From: Apilactobacillus zhangqiuensis
GTDB lineage: Bacteria; Bacillota; Bacilli; Lactobacillales; Lactobacillaceae
DNA: 64,000 bases
NCBI RefSeq assembly: GCF_019656215.1
Contig: NZ_BPLK01000004.1
Location: 1-64,000 of the forward strand
Direction: 5' to 3'
Below the pieces are notes generated by a model. The model ran no database searches. It was not told where the DNA came from and saw nothing but the letters and a program-made list of their open reading frames with translations. Of the stretch, positions 8,317 to 18,504 are shown one piece after another (position 1 is the first letter of the stretch; the number at the start of each line of letters is the position of its first letter). The translations under genes and the position numbers were made by a program.

Positions 8317-9363
8317 CTATTTAACAATTCTCTTTATATTTATTGCCTTTTTATTTTCACCCTTCACTCCTAAAATTTCTAGGAAGAATGCTAGGATTGG
8401 AACAGAGACGATTAGACCCCATGTACCAAATATTTCTTCACCAATTAGTAAGGCGCAGAATGTATAGAAAATTGGTAATTCTGTTCTGGAAGACATTAAT
8501 TTTGGATTCAAAATATAAGCTTCTAGGAAGTGGACTACAGCAATCATAATCATTAAATAAATAATGTACTTAAATCCTCCTACAGAATACCCCACAATTG
8601 ATAAAGGTACCAATGAAATGATTACACCTGCAACAGGCACTAGACTTAGGAAGAAAATCATAATTGATAGGATTACCAATTGTGGAATTCCCATAAATGC
8701 CATGATTAAGGTAGTAAAGATGGTATTAAATAAAGCAATTAAGAATTGAGCTTCTAATACGACACCAAATGTCTTGGTAAATGTCTTAGCAAAGTAGTAG
8801 ACATCTTGGAAGAACCATGAAAATTCGGCATTTAAGAAGCGTTTGCTAAACTCACCCATTGATTTTTCTTCTAATGTAAAGAAGAAACTCAAGATTAATG
8901 ATAAGAAGAATGTAACCCCCATTTGACCAATACTTGATACGTATTGAAGAATAATTGTAAAGCTCCCCTTCACTTCACTTAAGAAGTTAGAACGGTGGAT
9001 GAACTGAACAATCATGTCTCTAATTTGGGTAGTTCCATGAAGGTTATTTGGATCTTCGTAGAAATCAATAATGTGCTTTGATGCTGTAACTGCTTGATCG
9101 TAAATTACTGGTGAGTAAATTGCGACTGCACTTACGACTCCAGCTATAAATAGTAGATAAGTCAAGATGACTAAAATGGGAGCTGGAATCTTGATATATC
9201 TTCTGACGAAGCCAACCCATTTGGTGACTAGCAATGAGAAGATAAATGTTAGTAGTAACATACTCATCATTGAGCGCATTAGATATAAAACAAAGATTAT
9301 AAAAATTAATACACACCAACGTCTTAATTTAACGTTGGCTAAAAATTTATCCCACAGTTTCAT
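8317..9363 (-). CDS. AI-2E family transporter
   Basis: 348-residue polytopic membrane protein with about 7-8 hydrophobic helices in the arrangement of the AI-2E (UPF0118) family: a pair at the N-terminus, a long extracytoplasmic helical segment (about 90-140), and a C-terminal cluster with LVPVAGVIISLVP and the YILNPKLMSSRTELPIF region. Members have been linked to AI-2 release, Na+/H+ exchange or other small-molecule export, so the substrate is open. It is monocistronic, preceded by GGGGTGA, and divergent from cfa. Confidence 0.85.
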   Translation of the reverse strand: MKLWDKFLANVKLRRWCVLIFIIFVLYLMRSMMSMLLLTFIFSLLVTKWVGFVRRYIKIPAPILVILTYLLFIAGVVSAVAIYSPVIYDQAVTASKHIIDFYEDPNNLHGTTQIRDMIVQFIHRSNFLSEVKGSFTIILQYVSSIGQMGVTFFLSLILSFFFTLEEKSMGEFSKRFLNAEFSWFFQDVYYFAKTFTKTFGVVLEAQFLIALFNTIFTTLIMAFMGIPQLVILSIMIFFLSLVPVAGVIISLVPLSIVGYSVGGFKYIIYLMIMIAVVHFLEAYILNPKLMSSRTELPIFYTFCALLIGEEIFGTWGLIVSVPILAFFLEILGVKGENKKAINIKRIVK

Positions 9364-9443
9364 AATTCACCCCGCTATTTAGTTATGTTCTAATTATAAC
9401 ATTTTAAACAATAAAAAATAATCAAATTAGTCGGTGTCTTTAC

Positions 9444-9473
9444 TTACATAAAGTACCTTCTTAAGAGTATAAT
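9444..9473 (+). promoter_or_regulatory. cfa promoter
   Basis: -35 TTACAT (9444-9449), an 18-nt spacer and -10 TATAAT (9468-9473), about 38 nt upstream of the cfa start. Confidence 0.55.
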
Positions 9474-9511
9474 GGGTTCGTGGTTTTATTAACAAAGAAA
9501 GGACTGTTCTC

Positions 9512-10690
9512 ATGTTTGAAAAAACTTTTTTTAAAACATTTTTTAAACACGGATTTAATGAACCAATCCAAGTAAATTATTGGGACGGCAAATCTGAAAA
9601 ATATGGTGAAGGTGAAACTAAGGCCACCATCACTATGAAAGAACCAATTCCAATCAAGGATATTAGAAAGAATGCTTCTATCGCATTGGGAGAAGCTTAC
9701 ATGGACGGAAAAATCGATGTTGACGGAAGCATTGAAGACTTAATAGTTTCAGCTTACCAAAAATCAACTAGTTTTATTCGTGACCATAAATACATTAATT
9801 TCCTACCTAAGCAAAATCATAATGAGTCCACAAGTAAAAAGGACATTCAAAGTCACTACGACATTGGTAATGACTTCTACAAGATTTGGTTAGATAAGAC
9901 AATGACCTATTCATGTGCTTACTTTGAAAATCCTGACGATGACTTGTACGATGCTCAAATGCAAAAAGTACACCACATTATCAAGAAATTAAATCCTAAG
10001 CCAGGTCGTACCCTACTAGATATCGGTTGTGGTTGGGGTACATTAATGCTAACTGCTGCTAAAGAATACGGACTAAACGTGGTCGGTGTTACTTTAAGTC
10101 AAGAACAATGCGATTACGTAAACGCACAAATTGAAAAATTTGGTTTACAAGATCAAGCTGAAGTTCGCTTACAAGATTACCGTCAACTAGGTGATGAACA
10201 TTTCGATTACATCACCTCAGTTGGTATGTTTGAACACGTTGGTAAAGAAAACTTAAACGAATACTTCTCATGCGTCAACAAATACCTAAAGGATCACGGT
10301 GTTGCTTTGATTCACGGAATCACAAGACAACAAGGTGGTGCCTACAATGGTTGGATTAACAAGTACATCTTCCCTGGTGGATATGTTCCAGGTATGACTG
10401 AAAACCTAGATCACATCATCAACAATGGTCTTCAAATTTATGATCTAGAATCATTAAGAAGACACTACCAATACACATTGGAACACTGGGACAAGAACTT
10501 TAACGATCATATTGATGAAGTTAAAGAAGTTATGGGCGATGACGAACGCTTCTTAAGAATGTGGGACTTATACCTAAAGACATGTGCCGGTTCATTCAAG
10601 GCTGGTAACATTGATGTTATGCAATACTTAATCTCAAAGGGTCCTTCCGGACAAGAACTACCAATTACTAGAGATTACATGTACAAATAA
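9512..10690 (+). CDS. cfa: Cyclopropane-fatty-acyl-phospholipid synthase
   Basis: 392 residues. The enzyme adds a methylene group from S-adenosylmethionine across cis double bonds of membrane phospholipid acyl chains, a common acid and stationary-phase adaptation in lactobacilli. The N-terminal domain leads into the family segment [15 protein letters not shown] (about 115-129). Next come the SAM site [11 protein letters not shown] (about 170-180), the TYSCAYF substrate region, and MFEHVGKEN. The C-terminal block includes the family-typical [19 protein letters not shown] precedes the ATG. It is monocistronic. Confidence 0.95.
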   Translation: MFEKTFFKTFFKHGFNEPIQVNYWDGKSEKYGEGETKATITMKEPIPIKDIRKNASIALGEAYMDGKIDVDGSIEDLIVSAYQKSTSFIRDHKYINFLPKQNHNESTSKKDIQSHYDIGNDFYKIWLDKTMTYSCAYFENPDDDLYDAQMQKVHHIIKKLNPKPGRTLLDIGCGWGTLMLTAAKEYGLNVVGVTLSQEQCDYVNAQIEKFGLQDQAEVRLQDYRQLGDEHFDYITSVGMFEHVGKENLNEYFSCVNKYLKDHGVALIHGITRQQGGAYNGWINKYIFPGGYVPGMTENLDHIINNGLQIYDLESLRRHYQYTLEHWDKNFNDHIDEVKEVMGDDERFLRMWDLYLKTCAGSFKAGNIDVMQYLISKGPSGQELPITRDYMYK

Positions 10691-10710
10691 ATATAAAAAC
10701 CATCAAAAAA

Positions 10711-10743
10711 GCATCGGTGAAAAAATTCACCGATGCTTTTTTC
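10711..10743 (+). terminator. cfa terminator
   Basis: Perfect arms GCATCGGTGAA and TTCACCGATGC around a 4-nt loop, followed by six T. Confidence 0.85.
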
Positions 10744-10833
10744 TTTTATTTATCTTGACATTTATTTCAAACTTATGGTTTAACTTAAAATTTTTAAAAT
10801 AAAACACTTTTTAAGTAAGGGGGTTGATTCAAT

Positions 10834-11723
10834 ATGATAAATGCAACAAAAGATGATTCACCTCAGATGAATGTTGCGAATCTAGCACACGTTAAAGTAA
10901 AATCTGGGTTTAAGGATAATGTATACTTAGTGTTCAATGGGGTTCTAATGCGATTTTAGTCACACTAGGTGTTGGTTTATTATTAGGTGCTATTGCTAAC
11001 TGCTCTAGCCTAAATTTGATTAATTTGCCAATACTTAATGGCCCCAGCCATCGGTGCTGCCGTAGCATCACAATTAAAGACTAATACTTTGGTATTATTT
11101 AGTTCAATGATTGCTGCTACGGTTGGTGCCAACAACGTCTTCTTCACAAAAAAAACATCAACGCGGTCACAGCGACAAGTCATTTGCTATCCCAGCCTAC
11201 CAGGTCATCAGTATTTATAATTGGACAACCAATTAGTGCTTAAGGTGGTGCCATTATCGCTACATTTATTGGCAAGTACATATCGGGGAAAACACCATTG
11301 GATATGTTCTTAGTACCATTTGCAGCTACATTTGTGGGAGATGTTGCCACATTAGGCTTCGCAACAGTAACTACCCCTGCTCTTGTATGGTTATCAGGCG
11401 TAATTGCTAAGACATTAGTTATCAACCCATTTATTGGTGGATTAGTAATCTCAGTCGTATGGGCAATTTTCCTTATGCCCCCTGCATCATCAGCCGCTTT
11501 AGCAATTGCTGTTATGCTTGATCCATTATCTTCAGGAGCTGCAGGATTAGGAACTAATTCACTAATTGCTCCCCTCACCTTCGCTAGCCAAAGTCTATCC
11601 CAACTAACAATTTATGTTGTTCTAGGCATTGTGATGCCTTCAATTATCTCTGTAACGATCATGAAGATATTAAAGGCGTGTCACAAGGTAAAAGACGATG
11701 ATATGAAGATGCATATCGTATAA
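10834..11723 (+). pseudogene. Decayed PTS EIIC (PTS_EIIC_2 type) permease
   Basis: Fragments of one membrane transporter are spread over three frames. The ATG at 10834 with a GGGGG ribosome site opens MINATKDDSPQMN but stops at 10957-10959. The next frame gives ILVTLGVGLLLGAIAN. A third gives MAPAIGAAVASQLK to about 11150, where a run of A marks another shift. An in-frame TAA after QPISA precedes the long intact part GKTPLDMFLVPFAA to the end. The helices and the LPPASSAALAI-like LMPPASSAALAIAV motif fit the PTS_EIIC_2 family. At least four lesions make it non-functional. No EIIA or EIIB genes are adjacent. Confidence 0.8.
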
Positions 11724-11737
11724 AACAAATTAAAAAA

Positions 11738-11766
11738 GCACTGGTCATACGACCAGTGCTTTTTTC
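11738..11766. terminator. Bidirectional terminator
   Basis: Perfect arms AGCACTGGTC and GACCAGTGCT around ATAC, flanked by A-run and T-run. It lies between the PTS pseudogene (plus) and azlD (minus) and can serve both. Confidence 0.85.
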
Positions 11767-11773
11767 TCTAAAT

Positions 11774-12106
11774 TTAAATAAATACTGCTAATACTAATAC
11801 AGCAGCTAATCCCAAAATTACAGATATTGCCATTGATCTTGTCCAATAAGCAATAATAAACACGATTAAGGCAGCTACTAGTTCGGGTGCTTTTCCTGAT
11901 ACAGATAAGGTATATGTTGATGTAATACATAAGTCCTTAACAACCAATGATGTAAATAAAGCAATAGGTATGTAACCCATCCATTCGTTAAACCACTTAG
12001 GAATCTTTCTTGTTCTAAAGAAAGCTAGTGGAACGAATCTAGGGATAAAAGCAACCACAAAACATAATATAATCAACCAAAAATGTTGAGTTGAATTCCA
12101 TTCCAT
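11774..12106 (-). CDS. azlD: AzlD-family branched-chain amino acid exporter subunit
   Basis: 110 residues with four hydrophobic helices, the usual AzlD size. The segment IPRFVPLAFFRTRKIPKWFNEWMGYIP is the family hallmark after helix 1. It works with AzlC in the membrane to export branched-chain amino acids or analogues. It lies 27 nt downstream of azlC in the same operon and is followed by a bidirectional terminator. Confidence 0.88.
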   Translation of the reverse strand: MEWNSTQHFWLIILCFVVAFIPRFVPLAFFRTRKIPKWFNEWMGYIPIALFTSLVVKDLCITSTYTLSVSGKAPELVAALIVFIIAYWTRSMAISVILGLAAVLVLAVFI

Positions 12107-12133
12107 AGAATATCTCCTAATCCGTTTTTTAAG

Positions 12134-12934
12134 TTATTCAGTCTCTTCTTCTTCATCAAACTTATCTTCAGGGGTACCCGCAGGGTTCTTAAATAAGCGA
12201 AGCAAGCAATTCTTCTTGTACTTTTCGTAATGGCTTCTAATCCAAGATTCAATGAAGAATCCAACGAATGAAGCTAACAGAGTTGAAACGACTAATCCTA
12301 AAGTGGATTTCATCAATAACATGAATGCAATTGCCAATACAATTGTTAATAGAATAATTAACACCTTTAGTAGTGACTTCATTTGCATAACGATCATATA
12401 AATAAATAATGCAGTTAGAGCAAAATGAACAACTGTTAGGTTAATTGAAAGTGATGAACCAACTAAACTACCAATAATAGTACTAATTGTCCATACAACC
12501 AAAGCATAGTGTTCAATTTGTAGAGCATCTTGAGCAGTAAACTTCTTATCAGTTGATAGTTTCAAATAATTTACAGCGTATGTTTCATCATTTAATGAAA
12601 CTGCAAATAACACAGTAAACCAAAATGACTTACCTTGTAAATATTTAGAAATACTGGATCCTAATAATGCATATCTTAACTCTAGGAAAAACATCATAAT
12701 CACAATTGATAATAATGGTGAATTAATGGTCAACATGGAGGCAATCAAGAATTGCGCACCACCAGAGAAAACCATTAATGATACTAAAGCTGTCAATAAA
12801 GTATTAAATCCAGCTGCATGAAGTAAAATACCACATGCAATTCCAATGGGAACGTAGCTAATATTCAAGGGCATTGCCGTCTTCAAGTTGGTTAGCCAAA
12901 GCGGTTCATTTGGATTTGGTACTTGCTTTGTCAA
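12134..12934 (-). CDS. azlC: AzlC-family branched-chain amino acid exporter
   Basis: 266 residues. The membrane part (about 15-225) has the LIV-E/AzlC features YVPIGIACGILL, FSGGAQFLIASML, and the MMFFLELRYALLGSSISKYL segment, followed by a charged cytosolic tail ending DEEEETE. It forms the large subunit of the AzlCD exporter. The start is TTG at 12934 with GGGGGA upstream. The gene is first of a two-gene operon with azlD. No regulator (AzlB/Lrp) is adjacent. Confidence 0.88.
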   Translation of the reverse strand: MTKQVPNPNEPLWLTNLKTAMPLNISYVPIGIACGILLHAAGFNTLLTALVSLMVFSGGAQFLIASMLTINSPLLSIVIMMFFLELRYALLGSSISKYLQGKSFWFTVLFAVSLNDETYAVNYLKLSTDKKFTAQDALQIEHYALVVWTISTIIGSLVGSSLSINLTVVHFALTALFIYMIVMQMKSLLKVLIILLTIVLAIAFMLLMKSTLGLVVSTLLASFVGFFIESWIRSHYEKYKKNCLLRLFKNPAGTPEDKFDEEEETE

Positions 12935-13131
12935 ATAATATTCCCCCGTTTAAAAACAATAGGTCTTAATTTTCAACGATTTATAAACAGTCAGATAAAA
13001 ATCAAACTTTACTTACTATTATAACGCAAAATAGTTTATTTTATCTAACTTATTTACATAATTTTAATAAAACATCATCATTTTATTAGTATAAACACAG
13101 TGAATATACTGTTTATCCAATATTTGTAATA
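12935..13131 (-). promoter_or_regulatory. azlC upstream region
   Basis: A -10 like TATAAT (minus strand, 13018-13023) lies about 80 nt before azlC, with only a weak -35. An interrupted inverted repeat has arms ATAAACA (13091-13097) and TGTTTAT (13110-13116). It lies upstream of the promoter and could be an operator. I see no ORF here. Confidence 0.35.
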
Positions 13132-13165
13132 AAAAAAGAGTTATCATTTTAATAACTCTTTTTTA
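13131..13165 (-). terminator. Terminator of the RR-HK-dacA operon
   Basis: Arms AAAAGAGTTAT and ATAACTCTTTT with flanking A and T runs. It overlaps the dacA stop codon. Confidence 0.75.
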
Positions 13166-14533
13166 GAATAAATTGGCAATCCATCTCCAGGCTCTAACCA
13201 AAATATTAGGTTTGTCACCATCATGATTTGCAATTAAATTAATTCTGTTAGATACACCTTTCATGTACTTAACGTTTGCAACCTTGGCTGTGGCAATCTT
13301 ATCACCTTTATCGAATCCAGCATCGACACTTGATCCGTCAGCGTATTCGCCTGATGATTGGATGTCTTTAATATTTAATTTTTGTTTCCTAGTTAACCAA
13401 ACACCTTGCGTATTTGAAACGGCTAAGTCGACAGAGTCTTTCTTACCGTTTTCAACATCAATCTTTCCTTTGTTTCTACCATCAGTGGCATCAGAAATGG
13501 TTTGACCTTTTGATAGTTTAACGTAGTGGTATTTAGCATACACGTACTTCATAAGTTTTCTGGTTTGAATGAATCTAGCCGGATCGTATTGACCGCCATT
13601 AGGCACTCCCATCACAACGGTAATAATACGGTGACCATTCTTGACCGCTGTTCCAGTAAAGCAGGCCTTCGCAGTATCGGATGTACCTGTCTTTAGACCG
13701 TCAACCTTAATGTCTGGTAGTTCTTGGCTACGTCCCTTAATCATCCAGTTCCAATTTAGCATTGTTTGACCATCAAACTTAGTGGTATTAGCTGAAGTGG
13801 TCTTTAAAATATCAGGATAATATTTCAAAATCTTCATCGCTAATAAAGCCATGTCTCGTGCGGATAGCTTATTTTCAGCATTAGCTGAAACAGCTTTAAA
13901 ACCAAGTGATCCAACTTCACCGTTGGTTAAACCACAAGCGGTATAAATCTTGGCATCGGTAATTCCAATTTTCTTAGCCTCTTTACGCATTAATAAAGCA
14001 AACTTTTGTGTGCTACCCGCAACACCGTATCCTAATGCCATGGTAGCAGCATTTTCAGAATAGATAGCAGTTTGGTATAGCTGTCTGATTGTATACGAAT
14101 GACCCAGTCGTAATTTTACGTTGGCGTAATTATGATTAACACTCAACTTATGTAGCGCTTTGTTAATCTTTACTTTGTCATCCCAATGAAGCTTACCTTC
14201 TTTGATGTACTTCAAGGTAACATATAAGGTTAATAGTTTACTCATTGAAGCTGTTGGTAGTGATTCATTAATATTCTTTGCGTATAACACCTGGCCAGTT
14301 TGATAATCAATCGCAATCGCCGACTTGGCAGTTAGTGTTAATGGTTGGCTTGTACTTATTAACTTGTCGACTTGTTGTTCCAATTCCTTACTGCGCTGTT
14401 TTGCTACAGCCTTAGAAGTGTTGGAATTAGTTGTAGTCGTGGTAGTTTGAGCAGTTGCTGTTAAAGGCATTGTAACGAATATAACTAATGCAATTAAAGC
14501 AATACTAAGCTTGGAAACAAGCTTACTTTGCAT
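13163..14533 (-). CDS. dacA: D-alanyl-D-alanine carboxypeptidase (PBP5-like)
   Basis: 456 residues. A signal peptide (about 6-30, ending near ATA-QTT) precedes the peptidase S11 domain with its three active-site motifs: SMSK (catalytic Ser), SEN and KTGTSDTAKACF. A C-terminal PBP5 beta domain and a short amphipathic anchor (ILVRAWRWIANLF) follow. It trims the terminal D-Ala of peptidoglycan pentapeptides outside the membrane. The frame is open 10 codons further up, but AGGAGG lies 9 nt before the ATG at 14533. That start overlaps the kinase gene by 11 nt, matching the kinase/regulator overlap, so this start is preferred. Confidence 0.92.
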   Translation of the reverse strand: MQSKLVSKLSIALIALVIFVTMPLTATAQTTTTTTNSNTSKAVAKQRSKELEQQVDKLISTSQPLTLTAKSAIAIDYQTGQVLYAKNINESLPTASMSKLLTLYVTLKYIKEGKLHWDDKVKINKALHKLSVNHNYANVKLRLGHSYTIRQLYQTAIYSENAATMALGYGVAGSTQKFALLMRKEAKKIGITDAKIYTACGLTNGEVGSLGFKAVSANAENKLSARDMALLAMKILKYYPDILKTTSANTTKFDGQTMLNWNWMIKGRSQELPDIKVDGLKTGTSDTAKACFTGTAVKNGHRIITVVMGVPNGGQYDPARFIQTRKLMKYVYAKYHYVKLSKGQTISDATDGRNKGKIDVENGKKDSVDLAVSNTQGVWLTRKQKLNIKDIQSSGEYADGSSVDAGFDKGDKIATAKVANVKYMKGVSNRINLIANHDGDKPNILVRAWRWIANLF

Positions 14534-15731
14534 TCTCAATAACCTCCTGTTGCCCTTCTTCACTTTTAGTTGGTGTTAACTTATCACCATGTTTGATTGG
14601 TAGATGGAGTGTAAACGTTGTTAATTCATCATTAGATGCAACGGAACAGTAACCACCGTGGATGTTAACAACTTCGTATACGATTGCTAGTCCAAGACCG
14701 GTTCCTCCAGTTGATTTATTACGCGATGTTTCAACACGGTAGAAACGATCAAAAACGTGTTTAATGGATTCTTCAGGAATTTTTTCACCATCATTAGAAA
14801 CCTTGATTTCTAATTCCTTTTCATTAACACGGAAACCCTCCACATAAATGTTGTGGCCATCGTGACCATACTTCAATGCGTTATTGATTAGATTATTAAC
14901 CGCTCGAGCTAAATCGGATGGGCTACCATCAATCACTAACTTATCGAAGTTGGTCTTGGTATGCATTTGCATACCCTTTTCGGCCATTTCTAAATCAAAT
15001 CCAGCAGAAATTTGGTCAATCATTGCCTTCATTTCAATTTTTCTAGTATTTAACTTACTGTAATCTTTATCAGTAATTTTTGTGTATTCAAATAAATCAT
15101 CGGCCAAAGTCTTCATTTGTCTAGCTTTTGAGTAGGCAATATGAACATACTTAGCCAAATCTTCTTCACTTGTGTATTGCTTATTTTCAATCAATCCTAA
15201 ATAACCAATAATTGAAGTCAACGGTGTTCTAATATCGTGTGAGACATTAGAAATCAATTCATCTTTTGATTTTTCAGTCTTTAATTCTTCAGACATTGAA
15301 TGAATAACATTATTAACTAATACATTAATACTTTCAACGATTCGTTGATCATCACCGATTAGCTTATATGGAATTGTGTAATCGAAATTACCATCAGCAA
15401 TATAATGCAAATCGTTAATGATATGTTGCTCTTGAATACGTTTATAATGCATGAACAAACGAATATACAACACAAACATATCCAATGCGGCAATCATAAC
15501 TACAAATCCATTGCTCCAACTCCAAAGTTGCATATGATTTCCTGCAATTAGAGAATTTCCAAAACGAATCAGCTGATTACGCCAATCCGGATGAGTTGTG
15601 TAATACACTTCTGTCGCAAAGAAAACCAAGAAATTAACTAACAATATAAATAAACTAGTTAGAATAGCATCAGTCACTAATCCAATTCGTTCTTTATGTG
15701 TTAACTTGATTGATTTACTATTATTCTTCAT
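14523..15731 (-). CDS. Sensor histidine kinase (VanS-like)
   Basis: 402 residues. Two membrane helices (about 18-42 and 74-95) enclose a short extracellular loop of about 30 residues, so sensing may occur in the membrane. A HAMP-like linker is followed by HisKA with SNVSHDIRTP (His165) and the HATPase_c domain with the N box NNALKYG, GTGLGLAIV and the F box FDRFYR. It overlaps the regulator by 11 nt upstream and dacA by 11 nt downstream. This order (regulator, kinase, D,D-carboxypeptidase) resembles VanRS-VanY-type cell-wall sensing. The signal is unknown. Confidence 0.9.
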   Translation of the reverse strand: MKNNSKSIKLTHKERIGLVTDAILTSLFILLVNFLVFFATEVYYTTHPDWRNQLIRFGNSLIAGNHMQLWSWSNGFVVMIAALDMFVLYIRLFMHYKRIQEQHIINDLHYIADGNFDYTIPYKLIGDDQRIVESINVLVNNVIHSMSEELKTEKSKDELISNVSHDIRTPLTSIIGYLGLIENKQYTSEEDLAKYVHIAYSKARQMKTLADDLFEYTKITDKDYSKLNTRKIEMKAMIDQISAGFDLEMAEKGMQMHTKTNFDKLVIDGSPSDLARAVNNLINNALKYGHDGHNIYVEGFRVNEKELEIKVSNDGEKIPEESIKHVFDRFYRVETSRNKSTGGTGLGLAIVYEVVNIHGGYCSVASNDELTTFTLHLPIKHGDKLTPTKSEEGQQEVIENAK

Positions 15732-16410
15732 TGATTCTGTATCCTACTCCCCAAACGGTTTCGATAATCTTCTTACCGTCTGTAGCTTCTTCCAACTTAT
15801 CACGTAAATGACTAACGTGGACCATAACAGTCTTAGCAGAAATAATACTTTCTTGGCGCCATACTCGTTCAAAGATTTCGTTGGCAGAGTAAACACGACC
15901 AGGATGACTTGCTAATAGATATAAAATGCCAAATTCAATTGCTGTTAATTGGATGGACTTGCCATCACTAGTCTTAACTTCGTGAGATTCACGATTGATG
16001 GTTAAGGTGGCAACGTTTAGTACTTCTGGTTCTCCTACGACAACCTTGTCAGTATATCTTCTTAGAATTGAGTGCATTCGAGCCATTACTTCAAGTGGAT
16101 TAAATGGTTTTGTTATGTAGTCATCAGCACCACCAACAAGTCCTTCAATCTTATCAATATCTTCTGTCTTGGCAGATAGAATCATGATTGGTAAACTAAT
16201 TTCTCTTCTTACACGTTTCAATACTTCGAAACCAGACATTTTTGGCATCATAATGTCTAGAATCATAAGTCCAATATCACTATTTTTTCTTAATTCTGTT
16301 AAAGCGGCTTCCCCATCATTTACAATGACAGTTTCGTATCCTTCGTTTCGTATGTAAATCTTTAATAATTCAGCAATTTCTTGATCATCGTCTACTACTA
16401 AAACTTTCAT
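15721..16410 (-). CDS. OmpR/PhoB-type response regulator
   Basis: 229 residues. The receiver domain has the acidic pair DDD (7-9), phospho-acceptor Asp52 in LDIMMPKMSG, and K in SAKTEDID. The C-terminal winged helix ends KIIETVWGVGYRINEE. It is first gene of the three-gene operon with the kinase and dacA. It probably regulates cell-wall genes, including its own operon, in response to envelope stress. That role is inferred from context. Confidence 0.93.
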   Translation of the reverse strand: MKVLVVDDDQEIAELLKIYIRNEGYETVIVNDGEAALTELRKNSDIGLMILDIMMPKMSGFEVLKRVRREISLPIMILSAKTEDIDKIEGLVGGADDYITKPFNPLEVMARMHSILRRYTDKVVVGEPEVLNVATLTINRESHEVKTSDGKSIQLTAIEFGILYLLASHPGRVYSANEIFERVWRQESIISAKTVMVHVSHLRDKLEEATDGKKIIETVWGVGYRINEE

Positions 16411-16486
16411 TGAGACGCCTTCTTTCTTTTCGTTTATATAATTTTATATTAACACAATATAAGGATTTGTTATATAAATGTAAATA

Positions 16487-16516
16487 AAAAAGACGCTAAA
16501 AATTAGCATCTTTTAA
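16487..16516 (-). terminator. guaB terminator
   Basis: Minus-strand arms AAAAGATGCTAA and TTAGCGTCTTTT (one G-T mismatch) followed by T. It lies just after the guaB stop. Confidence 0.7.
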
Positions 16517-16529
16517 TATTATTAACATT

Positions 16530-17687
<1,158 letters not shown>

Positions 17688-17710
17688 TTATTTTTTAATG
17701 TCTAATATAC

Positions 17711-17757
17711 AAAAAATGCCAGAGAAAATCAAATTTAATTTTCACTGACATTTATTT
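17711..17757 (-). terminator. Terminator after the DUF1129 gene
   Basis: An imperfect long hairpin (ATGTCAGTGAAAAT with GATTTTCTCTGGCAT) is followed by a T-run on the minus strand. It separates the parAB-ychF-DUF1129 group from guaB. Confidence 0.65.
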
Positions 17758-18486
17758 TTATCTTCTATTTGGTGTTCTAGGTGTCATCACATTAACTGTA
17801 ATTTCGTAGTTCTTGTGAATCCAGAACGCTGCAAATGCTGAGATTGCAGCTAAAATAAAGTTAACAATTGGTGATACCGCCATGTTAATTCCCGCTTGTG
17901 GAATTTGAACAATTACCATGAACGCACCAATCCACACGATTACTGATAGGATCAATAAACCAAAACGCACTAATCCACTGTACTTGTGTTTAACGTTTCC
18001 ATCCAATAATCTTGTCATAATTGGCATAAAGATACCAAATACTAGAGAAATCAATACTAGAGATAAAATCCCTACTGATTGCTTATCCTTAGCGTTGCTT
18101 TGAATCATCAAAGTGATTCCGTATAGCAAGTTGAAGATTACGAAGAAGAACAATGCGTTGAAGATGGCATTAGGCGCAAAGCTATCCATCATTGAAATCT
18201 TTTTCTTTGGTGGGTTCATGATGAAGTTGATACGTTCTTCAACAGTACCGTACAAATTACGCGCAGTTGCACCGTGTTTTTGTTCAACTAGTAATTCATC
18301 CTTCATTTGGTTAACGATTTCAACCTTACGTTCATCTGATAACTTGGTCTTCTTTAACTCTTTGTTAAATCTGAACATGTAATCTGAATTACGTTTAGTC
18401 AAACCAATCCCATCAAATTGTTGACGAGTCTTTTTTTCAGCTTCATGTCTATTTTGTTGTACATGAGCATTTCTCTTTTCAGTCAT
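17758..18486 (-). CDS. DUF1129 family membrane protein
   Basis: 242 residues. A charged helical N-terminus (about 1-90, Lys/Arg/Glu-rich) is followed by four to five hydrophobic helices (about 103-235) and a basic tail. This family is widespread in Lactobacillales and often sits beside ychF, as here. It follows ychF by 18 nt with AAAGGA before the ATG. Function unknown. Confidence 0.75.
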   Translation of the reverse strand: MTEKRNAHVQQNRHEAEKKTRQQFDGIGLTKRNSDYMFRFNKELKKTKLSDERKVEIVNQMKDELLVEQKHGATARNLYGTVEERINFIMNPPKKKISMMDSFAPNAIFNALFFFVIFNLLYGITLMIQSNAKDKQSVGILSLVLISLVFGIFMPIMTRLLDGNVKHKYSGLVRFGLLILSVIVWIGAFMVIVQIPQAGINMAVSPIVNFILAAISAFAAFWIHKNYEITVNVMTPRTPNRR

Positions 18487-18504
18487 TGATGTCGTCCTTT
18501 CCGA

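Noticed and set aside
11240-11578. Minus-strand ORF of 112 codons over the PTS pseudogene
   Set aside because: It is the antisense shadow of the intact 3' part of the pseudogene, with no ribosome site and no familiar protein pattern.
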